From positions 62,001-126,000 of the forward strand of contig JBKBUF010000009.1 of NCBI GenBank assembly GCA_046290815.1: a stretch of DNA of 64,000 nt, given 5' to 3'. Under the pieces are notes generated by a model, which was given only the letters and a program-made list of their open reading frames with translations, was not told the origin of the DNA and did no database searches. The position numbers were made by a program, and so were the translations under genes. This DNA is from JBKBUF01 sp046290815 (GTDB taxonomy: Bacteria; Bacteroidota; Bacteroidia; Cytophagales; Cytophagaceae). Within the stretch, counting starts at the first letter, position 1. Every line of letters starts with the position of its first letter. Shown piece by piece: positions 51,337-60,799 of the stretch.

Positions 51337-54150
51337 CTAATCTCCTTTCAGAAGTTGAATCTTATTAACTTTTACCCCTTCAACAGGTCCGCCTTCATTA
51401 TTAAATACCAGCTTTATCCATTCGTTATCGAATGCAAACCAATTATACTGCATACTGGATCGGATCATATAGTGCTGATCACCATCTTTTTTTTCCAGTA
51501 CAAAAGTATATCCACCCTTTTCCGATTCACCATTTCCATAAGTAATTGTGCACTGATATTGATTAACGACATCAGGAACAGTCAAGTCAAGCTTTACATA
51601 ATTTCCTGAACTTTTGTCGAAACCTGGCAACTGATAAATATTTGATGAAGCAGGGTCCCAATTATGAAGCACATCGGCAGCAGAATATTTTTTATCAAAA
51701 TTAGCCCAAATAAAGGGCAAATATCTAAGGTTAAAAATACCACTGAAATTTTTACATACATTTAACCCTTCGTCAGAGTGAAGTTCAATATCTTTTCTTA
51801 GCCATACATTGTAACCGTCCATCATTGAATATGGTCTGTAGTTCTGAAAAATAAATTCAGCCAATCTATAATGTCTTACAGTATTTGGAACCTGGTCAAC
51901 ATTATCCCAAAAGCCATTCGATTCATGAGAAAAAATAACCGCAACTGTGTTATTCATTCTGATCTGTTCAATACTTTTATCCTGGAGGTAATCGTCATGG
52001 ACAGTAAGCAAGGTTTGGTTAAAATAAACCGGCACTTTCCTTTCTGTAAAAAAGTACATCATGGGAGTATTTGAAAAATCAAAAAATGTACTTTGTTTGT
52101 TCGGGAAATTCTTATCCAGGAATTGCTTAAGTTCGGGAAAGTAACTTTTATTTCCTTGACCCTGATTAGTGGCCCTGCTTATTTTCTCCGAAAAACTAAG
52201 CTTTTCCGGAAATTTTTGAAACTTCAAAATTGCCGCCTCTAATAATCCTGAGGAATTTCTGACAGGGGGAATTGCAAAAAAATAAGGAACAACTATCAGG
52301 AGAGAGGTCATCAATGCCAGGCTGATGAAATTATTTATTTCATCCTTTAATAAGAGATATACGGAAAGGGGAATTATCAAATAAATGTATGCATTGAAAT
52401 AGTTATCCGTACCCTCAATCAGACTATGTCTTAAGGTTCCTCTTTGAAAGTTAGCAAGGTAATATATGATCATAAAAATGATACATATGAACAGAGCTCT
52501 GTTTTCAGAATAATACCTTGAAATGTTATAGAGAAAATAAACCAATATAAGTATAGCTATAGAAGGAAATACAAAATAATGTATCATAAAAGCTGGACCT
52601 CTGTCATATGCTATATCAGTATAGCCATAGGTTTGCGCAGAATCCAGGTAATGCAATGCCTGAAGCATATTATCGATAACTGGAACCCCTTTAACCCAGC
52701 AAATTAATAAGGCAGGAATACAGAAAAATAATATGCCCGCGAGTGCACCTTTAATGAGCGATCCCGGGTTAAAATTTTCTTTCTGAAGGTAACTTATAAC
52801 CAAAAAAGTTACAAGGGAGGCATATAATGAAGAAAGACCAATTTCAATTTTGTAAAGAAATAAGGCCCCAACAACGACAGTTACCATAAAATAATTCTTA
52901 AAACTGCGCTCAGAAAAAAGCCTTAATAAGAAAAAAATCGCAATTAAAGAAAAGCTCACATTATGGTGTACGAAAATTTTTGGCATCAAAAGAACCAAAG
53001 CGAATGCATAATAAGGATTAATCACCTTTGAGAAAGCAATAAAAATTAATACTGAAGCTATAACCTTTAAAAAGAAGTCATATAAAAACATGTCAGCCCC
53101 GATGTGCCCGTTCAGAAACACATAAACGAAATTGGGTATCAATTCCTGAAACATATGGCTGTTGAAACTTTCAAGCAGCGGAATTTCATTCCATAAAAAA
53201 AATCTCTGTACTCCTAAGGCAGGGTTTGCCTTTTCAAAAAGCTCTCCGCTATAATCATAAAACGGTTCATAAAGGACAAATGAAGCTATACCAAAAATTA
53301 ATACCGGTAAATAAAAGCTTACCAACCTTGAATTTAATTTCTGTTGACTAAGCTTATCAGGTTTCATCCTAATAAAAAGAAAAAAAGAAATACACGCAGA
53401 GACAATAAGCAAAAAAAGAAAAACAGAAAATGATGAATTTAAATATATCTCCCGTTGATTCATTATCAGGTAAATTTCCCTGCTGAGAGTCACAAAAAAA
53501 GGAATAAAAACCAAAGGAGCAGAAGCAGCGAATAGTTTTGCTTTAAGTTCGAATGAAGAAATAAATGCAAATGTTATTACAGACAAATAGAAAACCGGAA
53601 GGAAAAGTTGCAGAAATTCGAGACCTTGAATTACATCAAACTCTTTGAGCAAAATATTCAATAGGAATGTCAGCACAAAGGAAATAACCAGACAATAAAA
53701 CCACGATAAGGCACTAAAAATAACATCTGGTTTAGCTTTCTTTATAAGACTAACCATGATGGGCAAAGGCAATAACCATACCATCAACTGATAACTGCTT
53801 ATTGTGTTATAGCCTAAAAAGCCAAATATAATCAAGAACGACCCCGCGAAAGAAACAATTTCAAGAACATTTCCCTCAACAATTGTCAGAAGTCGGGAAA
53901 AAATCCTGCCTGACAAATATTTAATAAGGATGAAAACAAATGAAAATATAGCAATGGCTTTGTAAAAGAACCTCACCCTATAAGAAATATCAATTTTTTC
54001 CAAAGTGGCAATACCAATCATCCTTTTATCAAAAGACAACAGTTCATGATTGTAATTATTACACAAGACAAGCAGAGCTAAAGTCGCAATGAAAAATGAA
54101 AAGAGAGAGGAGTTATTTGATGATTTATCAAATGCAGTTTCATCAGTCAT
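51337..54150 (-). CDS. Large polytopic membrane protein of the LPS region, unknown function
   Basis: A 937-residue protein with about 14-16 hydrophobic helices over the first 620 residues (for example FFIATLALLVL, IFSFVFILIKYLSG, FFLLRLFSERSF) and a soluble C-terminal part of about 300 residues. The latter ends in a jelly-roll-like segment (LDLTVPDVVNQYQCTITYGN, NEWIKLVFNNEGG) that could bind sugar. Overall topology suggests a membrane glycosyltransferase (GT-C-like) or polymerase, but I see no diagnostic motif. It is the first gene of the operon with the methyltransferase and GT9 genes, and lies just downstream of kdnA-kdnB. Confidence 0.75.
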   Translation of the reverse strand: MTDETAFDKSSNNSSLFSFFIATLALLVLCNNYNHELLSFDKRMIGIATLEKIDISYRVRFFYKAIAIFSFVFILIKYLSGRIFSRLLTIVEGNVLEIVSFAGSFLIIFGFLGYNTISSYQLMVWLLPLPIMVSLIKKAKPDVIFSALSWFYCLVISFVLTFLLNILLKEFDVIQGLEFLQLFLPVFYLSVITFAFISSFELKAKLFAASAPLVFIPFFVTLSREIYLIMNQREIYLNSSFSVFLFLLIVSACISFFLFIRMKPDKLSQQKLNSRLVSFYLPVLIFGIASFVLYEPFYDYSGELFEKANPALGVQRFFLWNEIPLLESFNSHMFQELIPNFVYVFLNGHIGADMFLYDFFLKVIASVLIFIAFSKVINPYYAFALVLLMPKIFVHHNVSFSLIAIFFLLRLFSERSFKNYFMVTVVVGALFLYKIEIGLSSLYASLVTFLVISYLQKENFNPGSLIKGALAGILFFCIPALLICWVKGVPVIDNMLQALHYLDSAQTYGYTDIAYDRGPAFMIHYFVFPSIAILILVYFLYNISRYYSENRALFICIIFMIIYYLANFQRGTLRHSLIEGTDNYFNAYIYLIIPLSVYLLLKDEINNFISLALMTSLLIVVPYFFAIPPVRNSSGLLEAAILKFQKFPEKLSFSEKISRATNQGQGNKSYFPELKQFLDKNFPNKQSTFFDFSNTPMMYFFTERKVPVYFNQTLLTVHDDYLQDKSIEQIRMNNTVAVIFSHESNGFWDNVDQVPNTVRHYRLAEFIFQNYRPYSMMDGYNVWLRKDIELHSDEGLNVCKNFSGIFNLRYLPFIWANFDKKYSAADVLHNWDPASSNIYQLPGFDKSSGNYVKLDLTVPDVVNQYQCTITYGNGESEKGGYTFVLEKKDGDQHYMIRSSMQYNWFAFDNEWIKLVFNNEGGPVEGVKVNKIQLLKGD

Positions 54151-54179
54151 ATAGGATAGGAAATATAATAATGAGTAAA

Positions 54180-54213
54180 ATGCATTGCACTTCTATTCTG
54201 AAATGCAATGCAT
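54180..54213 (-). terminator. Terminator-like hairpin after kdnB
   Basis: Perfect 10-base arms ATGCATTGCA / TGCAATGCAT separated by 14 bases, followed on the minus strand by TTTTAC. It lies between kdnB and the 937-residue gene. Confidence 0.6.
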
Positions 54214-54225
54214 AAAAATAGGGCT

Positions 54226-55305
54226 TTATAACCTTCTGAACATATCTTTAATATCATTCAGTGTAAGCTTTTCCTTCCAGTCCAGTCCGATTGCATGCTT
54301 CCACATATGATCCAATTTATAAGAGACTTCTGCCATCTGGGTAATTTCATCCTCTGTCCATCCTTTAGCCAGATTTTGAGGAAGAGTCACCTTGTGTTTT
54401 TTAACCATCTCTTTGAATTCAGCCACAGCATCGCCGTAAAACTCCTGAAGGTTGTTAAAAGCAAGACAATTGGCATACCCATGTCTTAGTCCGAATACAA
54501 ATGACAAACCATAGGATAATGCATGGCAAGCTCCTACTTCTGAATATGTCAGACTTAATCCACCCATAAGAGAAGCGACCATTAATTTTTCATCATTTAT
54601 AGCAGTCTGGCCGCAACCCTCTCTGATAAATACATCTCTGCATAATTCAAGTGATTGCTGTGCATAGGCTGTACTGAACACGTTTTTATACATCCCGCAT
54701 TCAGATTCTATACAATGGATATAAGTATCCATTCCGGTATAAAACCATTGATCCGTGGGAACATCTGCCACCAGATCCGGATCCAAAACAATTTGATTGA
54801 AAGGAGTCCATTCACATTTTAATCCCAGCTTTTTCTCCGGACCGGTAACAACTGCAGTAGTAGAAACCTCTGCGCCGGTACCTGCAAGTGTAGGTACCCC
54901 CACATGATAAATTCCGGGATTCTTAACAAGATTGAGACCTTGATACAGTTGGGATGATCCTTCATTGGTGAACATTAAAGAACTTGCTTTAGCAATATCC
55001 ATAATGCTTCCCCCTCCTATACCAATTACTCCTGAAGGAATTCCTTTCGAAGATTTTACTGTGTCACGCACATAATCAATTTGATCTGTTGTAGGTTCGT
55101 ATTCATCAACATTAATGTACATGACTACATCTTCCGGCCTGGTTTTAATTCTTTTCGCCAGCGGTTTGTTCTCAAAATATTTATCGACAATAAAAAGCAT
55201 AAACTTATCATTGTCATTTCTTTTTTCATTTATTATTTCTTCCAACTGGTTGAAAGCACCACGTCCGTAAACAACCTTGTCAACGTTTCTGAAATTCTTA
55301 TGCAT
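54226..55305 (-). CDS. kdnB: 3-deoxy-D-manno-octulosonate 8-oxidase (iron-containing alcohol dehydrogenase, KdnB-like)
   Basis: A 359-residue iron-type alcohol dehydrogenase. GIGGGSIMDIAKASSLMF is the NAD-binding region, TLAGTGAEVSTTAVVTG follows, and metal ligands lie in MDTYIHCIES and HALSYGLSFVFGLRHGYANC. In Shewanella, KdnB oxidises the C8 hydroxyl of Kdo so that KdnA can aminate it. The gene overlaps kdnA by eight bases, which is the same pairing, so assignment to Kdo8N synthesis is strong. The product is 8-amino-3,8-dideoxy-Kdo for LPS. Confidence 0.9.
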   Translation of the reverse strand: MHKNFRNVDKVVYGRGAFNQLEEIINEKRNDNDKFMLFIVDKYFENKPLAKRIKTRPEDVVMYINVDEYEPTTDQIDYVRDTVKSSKGIPSGVIGIGGGSIMDIAKASSLMFTNEGSSQLYQGLNLVKNPGIYHVGVPTLAGTGAEVSTTAVVTGPEKKLGLKCEWTPFNQIVLDPDLVADVPTDQWFYTGMDTYIHCIESECGMYKNVFSTAYAQQSLELCRDVFIREGCGQTAINDEKLMVASLMGGLSLTYSEVGACHALSYGLSFVFGLRHGYANCLAFNNLQEFYGDAVAEFKEMVKKHKVTLPQNLAKGWTEDEITQMAEVSYKLDHMWKHAIGLDWKEKLTLNDIKDMFRRL

Positions 55306-56509
55306 TTTGTAAACTCTTTACTACTTTATTGATTGATGAAACCATTTTATCTGCTAATTGCGCAAGTTGTTCTTCAGTCCAGGTGCAACGAATACCGAAA
55401 GAAATCAGTCTTCCAATTACTTCCTGTGACTTCGGCAACTGCAGGTTATGATAATCCTGTGGTGCGCCCAATTTATTTATCGGCAAAGGACCCGCTGTTT
55501 TCAGGTTTTTCAAATGATCCCATTGATTTATGAAATGGTAGTTATTTAAAAACCAATAGTTTGCTCCTGCAATACCATCTTCTGCAAATTGCTTTACAAC
55601 CTGCTGAGCTGTTTTAGTATCAGGCAGGAAGAAATTCAGGAAGGTTGCTGAATCGCCCTCAGGATCGGGCATAGGCCTGAATGTTACAGAGGGTATTTCT
55701 GATAACCTTTTTTTCAGATAAGCTTTATTCTTTCTGTTCTGTGAGCGAATGTATTCTGCCTTTCTTGTCTGAGCCAAACCAACTGCTGCATTCAATTCAC
55801 CCAGACGGAAGTTTAATCCTAAAATCGGATGTGGTTCCATTCCCCGGTTATTCCCTTCATGATTATGTCCATGATCGGAGAAGCAATCTGCAATTTTAAA
55901 AGCATCTTCTGAATTGGTAATAAATAAACCTGCTTCCCCACCTGTAGTAAGCTTAAAGAAGTCCATAGAGATACCTCCGGCTACTCCGAATAATCCTACA
56001 TGCTTTCCTTTGTAGGTTGCACCCAGAGCCTGTCCTGCATCTTCAACAAGTATCAGATTATGCTCTTTGCATACAGCCTGTATAGCATCCATATCTGCAG
56101 CTGCACCACACATATGTACGACAAGCACTGCTTTGGTCTTAGAACTAACCGCCCTTTTTATACCTTCTGCGCTTAAACAAAGGTTTTCATCAATTTCGGC
56201 AAATACAGGTAGTGCACCTGCAAAAAGCACCGCTTCGATACTGGCAATAAAAGTAAAAGGGGGAACAATCACTTCATCGCCATATCCAATTCCTGCAGCA
56301 GCAAGCACACACTGCACTGCGGCCGTACCACTGGAAATAGCATGAACATACTTAGCTCCTGTAAATTTTTTAACTTCTGCTTCAAGTTCTCTGGTCTTCC
56401 ACATTCCCTTACGCATATCATCGTGTCCGTAACGGAAAAGTGCTCCTGTACCAAGCACATCCATTACTTCTTTTCTTTCTTCATCTCCGAATAATTCTGT
56501 TCCGGGCAT
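55298..56509 (-). CDS. kdnA: 8-amino-3,8-dideoxy-Kdo aminotransferase (DegT/DnrJ family, KdnA-like)
   Basis: A 403-residue PLP aminotransferase of the DegT/DnrJ/EryC1/StrS family. ISSGTAAVQCVLAAAGIG binds the phosphate, VEDAGQALGATYKGKHVG holds the cofactor ring aspartate, and the internal-aldimine lysine is in MDFFKLTTGGEAG. The protein begins PGTELFGDEERKEVMDVL, as KdnA-type enzymes do. It overlaps kdnB by eight bases and is divergent from kdsB across 181 bases; together the three convert Kdo to CMP-Kdo8N. Confidence 0.9.
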   Translation of the reverse strand: MPGTELFGDEERKEVMDVLGTGALFRYGHDDMRKGMWKTRELEAEVKKFTGAKYVHAISSGTAAVQCVLAAAGIGYGDEVIVPPFTFIASIEAVLFAGALPVFAEIDENLCLSAEGIKRAVSSKTKAVLVVHMCGAAADMDAIQAVCKEHNLILVEDAGQALGATYKGKHVGLFGVAGGISMDFFKLTTGGEAGLFITNSEDAFKIADCFSDHGHNHEGNNRGMEPHPILGLNFRLGELNAAVGLAQTRKAEYIRSQNRKNKAYLKKRLSEIPSVTFRPMPDPEGDSATFLNFFLPDTKTAQQVVKQFAEDGIAGANYWFLNNYHFINQWDHLKNLKTAGPLPINKLGAPQDYHNLQLPKSQEVIGRLISFGIRCTWTEEQLAQLADKMVSSINKVVKSLQNA

Positions 56510-56690
56510 AGTATTATGGTTTTAAAAGTTATAATTCAATTAATGAAATTTGAAAAAATTTAAACCGGCATATTGTCATTTTCAGGCAAAATTCGGTCAG
56601 GATTTAGCAGTCAAATTTCTGGTTTTAATAAATTAGCATTAAAATTACAGATATTTATCGAATAATATTTAATGGACGGATCTATTTAAA

Positions 56691-57461
56691 ATGAATAAAA
56701 AGGAATTTTTGGGAATTATACCCGCCAGATACGGGTCTTCAAGGCTTGAAGGAAAGCCATTACTTGACATTGCCGGCAAAACAATGATCCGCAGAGTGTA
56801 TGAATTATGTTCAGAGGTATTCACTCATTTGTATGTAGCTACCGATGATGAGAGGATTGTAAATGAGGTAAAATCTTTTGGTGGAAAATATGTAATGACC
56901 TCGATTGACCATACAAATGGAACATCAAGGTGCCTGGAAGCCTCAGAAAAGATTTTTCAGATTGAAAAAAGGACTTATGATGCAATTATAAATATCCAGG
57001 GAGATGAACCCCTGATTGATCCGGGACAATTGCGTGATATCCTGAAATGCTTTGAGGACAATGCCACAGAAATGGCCACATTGGTAATACCTGTTACCGA
57101 CCCCAATGACCTCGAAAATGAAAGTGAGGTATTTGTAACCATGGATAAAAACAAGTATGCTTTATACTTCAGCAGGTCTGTAATACCATATGTAAGAGGT
57201 ATAAAAAGGAAAGAATGGCTACAACATGCTACTATCTATAAACATCTTGGATTGTATGGATATACTATTAACGCATTAAAAGAATTTTCCAGCCTTCCGG
57301 TGTCATTCCTTGAAAAAACAGAATCCCTTGAACAAAACAGGTGGATAGAAGCCGGTAAAAAAATCAAAGTGGGGGTAACCAGATTCGACAGTATTCCGGT
57401 GGATACAGCTGAAGATCTTGAACGGGTAAGGAAAATTATAGGGCAAAAAGAAGGAAAGTAA
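56691..57461 (+). CDS. kdsB: 3-deoxy-manno-octulosonate cytidylyltransferase (CMP-Kdo/Kdo8N synthetase)
   Basis: A 256-residue cytidylyltransferase that activates Kdo (or Kdo8N) as the CMP-sugar for lipid A glycosylation. IIPARYGSSRLEGKPLLDIAG is the CTP-binding signature, VMTSIDHTNGTSRCLEA and IINIQGDEPLIDPGQL follow, and LYFSRSVIPYVR and RWIEAGKKIKVG close the fold. Its position next to kdnA-kdnB, as in Shewanella, suggests preference for Kdo8N over Kdo. It is divergent from kdnA. Confidence 0.94.
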   Translation: MNKKEFLGIIPARYGSSRLEGKPLLDIAGKTMIRRVYELCSEVFTHLYVATDDERIVNEVKSFGGKYVMTSIDHTNGTSRCLEASEKIFQIEKRTYDAIINIQGDEPLIDPGQLRDILKCFEDNATEMATLVIPVTDPNDLENESEVFVTMDKNKYALYFSRSVIPYVRGIKRKEWLQHATIYKHLGLYGYTINALKEFSSLPVSFLEKTESLEQNRWIEAGKKIKVGVTRFDSIPVDTAEDLERVRKIIGQKEGK

Positions 57462-57641
57462 AAGACGGTTGAATATTAGGACTTTAAAATAACTACATAC
57501 AGCAAGTCCAAATCTTACCAATCTTTTTCATGGCTGTCGTTTGGATTATTTCATTTTTTATACTAAATTATTCTACTTTTTGTACAAAGGTAATATCAAT
57601 AACCCTCTGACTTTTTAATTTTTTTTACAATTTAAAAAACT

Positions 57642-58289
57642 ATGGAATTTAACGAATACCAACAACAATCTGGCAATCAGAATATTATAAGCACGATTGA
57701 GAAGTTAAAGAGTAAATACGAGGTTAAACTTATCGACCTTGAAAAGGAAAGTTATTTTTCAGACTTAAATATCTTCCTTAGAAGCTTTCAGTTGTTAAAC
57801 CATTATCATGAATTTGATATTGTAAACATTCTGAATCTTAACCCGGGTAACGACGATATAAAAATCATTAATGCCCATGTATCATTTTTCGGATTTGAAA
57901 GCAAAGGAAAAACCAGTGCCTTTGGTGATAATCTGACATTAGGCTATCTGAATCTTCCGATAGATTTTGGTCATGTACTTATGACCCCTGAAACATTTAC
58001 AGACAAGGTAATAGATTTCTTTACCAGGAGGGAAATTGACTTTGAAGAAAATAAAGAATTCAGCGATAAATTTTATCTGATAGGCACAAACAAAGAGTTG
58101 TTAAAAACCAAAATCAATAGAGGGATACAAGAAGTGTTGGTCAATTACCCGGACATTCATATTGAAATTATAGGAAGAAAACTAATTGCATTGTTTCCTG
58201 AAAAAATGAATGACCATGAAGGAATGCTTGCTTTGGCCCTTATCCTTGAAACCATAAAAAAAGAAATTCAGTCAGATTCTGCGGAATAG
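57642..58289 (+). CDS. Conserved-looking hypothetical protein
   Basis: A 215-residue soluble protein I do not recognise. There is no signal peptide or membrane helix. The first 60 residues are helical (NIISTIEKLKSKYEVKLIDL), a beta-rich middle (NAHVSFFGFESKGKTSAFGDNL, abbreviated as FFGFESKGKTSAFGDN) follows, and the C-terminus (REIDFEENKEFSDKFYLIG, HIEIIGRKLIALFPEKM) vaguely resembles the end of DUF3137-type domains; I would not name it. It is convergent with the radical SAM gene, with a 7-base gap. Confidence 0.65.
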   Translation: MEFNEYQQQSGNQNIISTIEKLKSKYEVKLIDLEKESYFSDLNIFLRSFQLLNHYHEFDIVNILNLNPGNDDIKIINAHVSFFGFESKGKTSAFGDNLTLGYLNLPIDFGHVLMTPETFTDKVIDFFTRREIDFEENKEFSDKFYLIGTNKELLKTKINRGIQEVLVNYPDIHIEIIGRKLIALFPEKMNDHEGMLALALILETIKKEIQSDSAE

Positions 58290-58296
58290 GCAGATT

Positions 58297-59283
58297 TTAA
58301 TTTGATTTGAGTAATTTCTTCCAGGTACCTTTTTCCAGATTGTATTTGATTGTCCCTCGAAGGGACTTCCACCAGTATTTATTTATTTCAACGGCAAAGG
58401 AAGGTTGCATATAGCAATTGATAGTGCAGCCTTCACATTCCGGAAGCCTTCCCTCTGTTGCTATCAGTTGTTTAATTTTTGAGGAATTATATAGTTCAAA
58501 TAGTTTTCCTTCGATAGGAAACTGTTCAACACCTAAATGGTAACAGGGTAACACTAATTTATTTTCGGGAGAAATTACAATAGTTGTTGAAGCCGCTTTA
58601 CACACCGGTCCATGGATATGGTTTCCTCCATCGATTCTTAAATCGATAAAAGACTCATTTAAGTAAACCAGTTTCTTTCTGCCCCATTTCTTTAAAGTGA
58701 TCAGACTATCTTTTGTTAATCCATTAAACGTTTCAACCTGATTATATTCAAACACCGGATTTAAGAGCAACATTAGATTTTCCGGCAGACACAAATTGTC
58801 ATATACCTTTGCAATCTGATCTATATTCTTCTCAAAAACGGTAAATAGAATATCCGGGCGTTCCCCAAGCTTTTTTGCTATCTTTATAGATTCAAGCACA
58901 AAATCATAACAAGCCACACCTCGCATTTCATCATGCATCTTTTTATCATATGCATCGAGAGAGAAATGAAGCATATCTACCTTTCCTTTGATTTTCTCCG
59001 CTAACTTTGGATACAAAAGTGTATTGGTGGTAAGTGTAGTTAAAAATCCTTTCTGTTTTGCCAGCAAAAGTAACTGATCTATCTTTTGGTGAAGGAGGGG
59101 TTCACCACCGGTAAAATCAATTACCTTAACTCCTAATTTCTTAAGATCTGTAAAATTTTTTTCAGCATCTTCCAGCGTGACATAAGGAGAAGGCTTTTCC
59201 CAAATATCACAAAAGCTGCATGTGGCGTTGCAGCGATAGGTTACATAATAATTACATAAGACAGGTTTTCTGATAAGTCTCAT
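58297..59283 (-). CDS. Radical SAM protein with SPASM-like C-terminal cysteines
   Basis: A 328-residue radical SAM enzyme. The cluster motif is CNATCSFCDIW (CxxxCxxC, residues about 17-24), then FTGGEPLLHQKIDQLL and LHFSLDAYDKKMH. Extra cysteines at the C-terminus (CKAASTTIVISPENKLVLPC, then CEGCTINCYM) could hold an auxiliary Fe-S cluster. The substrate is unknown; the family includes peptide modifiers and lipid/glycan enzymes. It lies 9 bases downstream of the PhoX-like gene, so the two are probably co-transcribed. Confidence 0.85.
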   Translation of the reverse strand: MRLIRKPVLCNYYVTYRCNATCSFCDIWEKPSPYVTLEDAEKNFTDLKKLGVKVIDFTGGEPLLHQKIDQLLLLAKQKGFLTTLTTNTLLYPKLAEKIKGKVDMLHFSLDAYDKKMHDEMRGVACYDFVLESIKIAKKLGERPDILFTVFEKNIDQIAKVYDNLCLPENLMLLLNPVFEYNQVETFNGLTKDSLITLKKWGRKKLVYLNESFIDLRIDGGNHIHGPVCKAASTTIVISPENKLVLPCYHLGVEQFPIEGKLFELYNSSKIKQLIATEGRLPECEGCTINCYMQPSFAVEINKYWWKSLRGTIKYNLEKGTWKKLLKSN

Positions 59284-59292
59284 AATACCCGG

Positions 59293-60744
59293 TTACTTCT
59301 TATTCTTTTTTGCCAACCCTGAAATGGCAATAGTCATCGATTTGTTAAAAGGAGGAGTATTGGCCAAATCCGGATGCTGAATATTTACAAAGTAAGTTTC
59401 TCCATCAGGAGTAAAGGCACCCCCGGTAGTTTCAGCTCCCGGAGGAGCTACTAAAAACCTTTGAAGGTCATCTAAAGTCGGATTCTTCTTTGAAAGATCC
59501 AGCCAATAAATTTCATTTATATATTTATTGTCCTTTAAGGCGGCAGCAGAAACTCTGCCTTTATTCAAAGCAATAATATCCTCATTTATTACAAGATAAT
59601 TTTTTCCCTTAATTTTTACGGATGTCAGCCCGTCGGGATTCGAAAAATGTTTTTCCGGGTCTTTAAGTGCTTGCCCTCCGGCAATCAAAACTTTCATGCC
59701 GTTAAATTCAGGATCAAATTCCAGAATACTTCCATAGGGATAATCATATGAATTATTGTCCTTTTTATATCTCTGTAAATGCGGTGAAGGAAAAGCATTT
59801 TTTAGATTGGAGCTATCCAGTTTAAAATCATCAGCACCGGTTTCAGATATATATATTTTTTTATTTATATAAGTTATCCATTCCATACGCACAAATGCAG
59901 TAGCTCCCATATTCAAAGCTACTTCTCTTATACGCTTGAGTGAATCCATAACCATCGGCAGTTTAATCCAGGCCCCGCATTCACCCTGGTCTACATTTCG
60001 GAATGCATATAACTGTCCTGAAGTAAAATCATTGGGTGAATCGGCGATGAAACGAAAAAAAACAGATGGCAAATAATCATCACACAGGAAGATAGTTTTG
60101 TTATCAGGCATTACTAATATGCCTTCATGGGAAAAACGACCCAGAGAATACAACTTATTTAAAGCCTTTCTGGAAACAGGATCAACTTCCACGACCCATC
60201 CCATATTGTCGCAACGGGACAAGCCATTAAAAACAGAGGTATCCCGGAACCCTCTTCCTTTTTTTATTAAATCTGCATTGCATGCGGGAGGAAATTCCTC
60301 TGTAGTCAGAATGGTCCCTTTGCCGGTCAGAGTACCACTGCAATTCTGATATGTACCACCAACGGGTGAAAAGTCGATGACATGATAATCGCTGGTAACC
60401 ACCCAACCGTTGGTACCCCGCTTTACTTCAAATACAGTTCCTCCTCCTCCATCACCAGCGACTGAATTGGTATCATTGGTTTCATGAGAAACATAAAAAA
60501 AACCTTCATCTGAGGATTCGCCTTTTGGTATAAATGCATTGAAGTCATGATTCCCCTTTGATGGAGCTTTCTGACCTTTATCGTTTACCACTATTTCACC
60601 TTCCCTGAAAAGAATATCATATTTGAGGCCCTCCGGAATCACTACTTTATCCGCCATTGACTGAAAAGGCACAGGTTGAAAAGGAACCTGTGCCTTTAAA
60701 AGTGGAAATAAATGGGTTAAAACTATAATTAATAGTAAGCGCAT
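59293..60744 (-). CDS. PhoX-like protein (DUF839), secreted
   Basis: A 483-residue protein. I use the ATG at 60744 (MRLLLIIVLTHLFPLLKAQ), a clear signal peptide; a TTG four codons earlier is possible but less likely. The body has the PhoX/DUF839 pattern: SHETNDTNSVAGDGGGGTVFEV (in parts: SHETNDTNSVAGDG), VIDFSPVGGTYQNCSGTLTG, ILTTEEFPP, FSHEGILVM and PHLQRYK. PhoX alkaline phosphatases are calcium/iron enzymes acting on phosphomonoesters; many DUF839 proteins are uncharacterised, so phosphatase activity is an inference. Downstream, at 9 bases, is the radical SAM gene. Confidence 0.82.
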   Translation of the reverse strand: MRLLLIIVLTHLFPLLKAQVPFQPVPFQSMADKVVIPEGLKYDILFREGEIVVNDKGQKAPSKGNHDFNAFIPKGESSDEGFFYVSHETNDTNSVAGDGGGGTVFEVKRGTNGWVVTSDYHVIDFSPVGGTYQNCSGTLTGKGTILTTEEFPPACNADLIKKGRGFRDTSVFNGLSRCDNMGWVVEVDPVSRKALNKLYSLGRFSHEGILVMPDNKTIFLCDDYLPSVFFRFIADSPNDFTSGQLYAFRNVDQGECGAWIKLPMVMDSLKRIREVALNMGATAFVRMEWITYINKKIYISETGADDFKLDSSNLKNAFPSPHLQRYKKDNNSYDYPYGSILEFDPEFNGMKVLIAGGQALKDPEKHFSNPDGLTSVKIKGKNYLVINEDIIALNKGRVSAAALKDNKYINEIYWLDLSKKNPTLDDLQRFLVAPPGAETTGGAFTPDGETYFVNIQHPDLANTPPFNKSMTIAISGLAKKNKK

Positions 60745-60757
60745 AAAACGAATCAAA

Positions 60758-60794
60758 TATCACTTGTTAATTTATGAATATTTAACAAGTGATA
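60758..60794 (-). terminator. 13-bp inverted repeat between the T9SS protein and PhoX-like genes
   Basis: TATCACTTGTTAA and TTAACAAGTGATA around an 11-base loop. It lies just after the T9SS gene stop and 14 bases before the PhoX-like ATG, with no strong T run, so it is either a weak terminator or an element acting on the downstream gene. Confidence 0.45.
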
Positions 60795-60799
60795 ATGTT

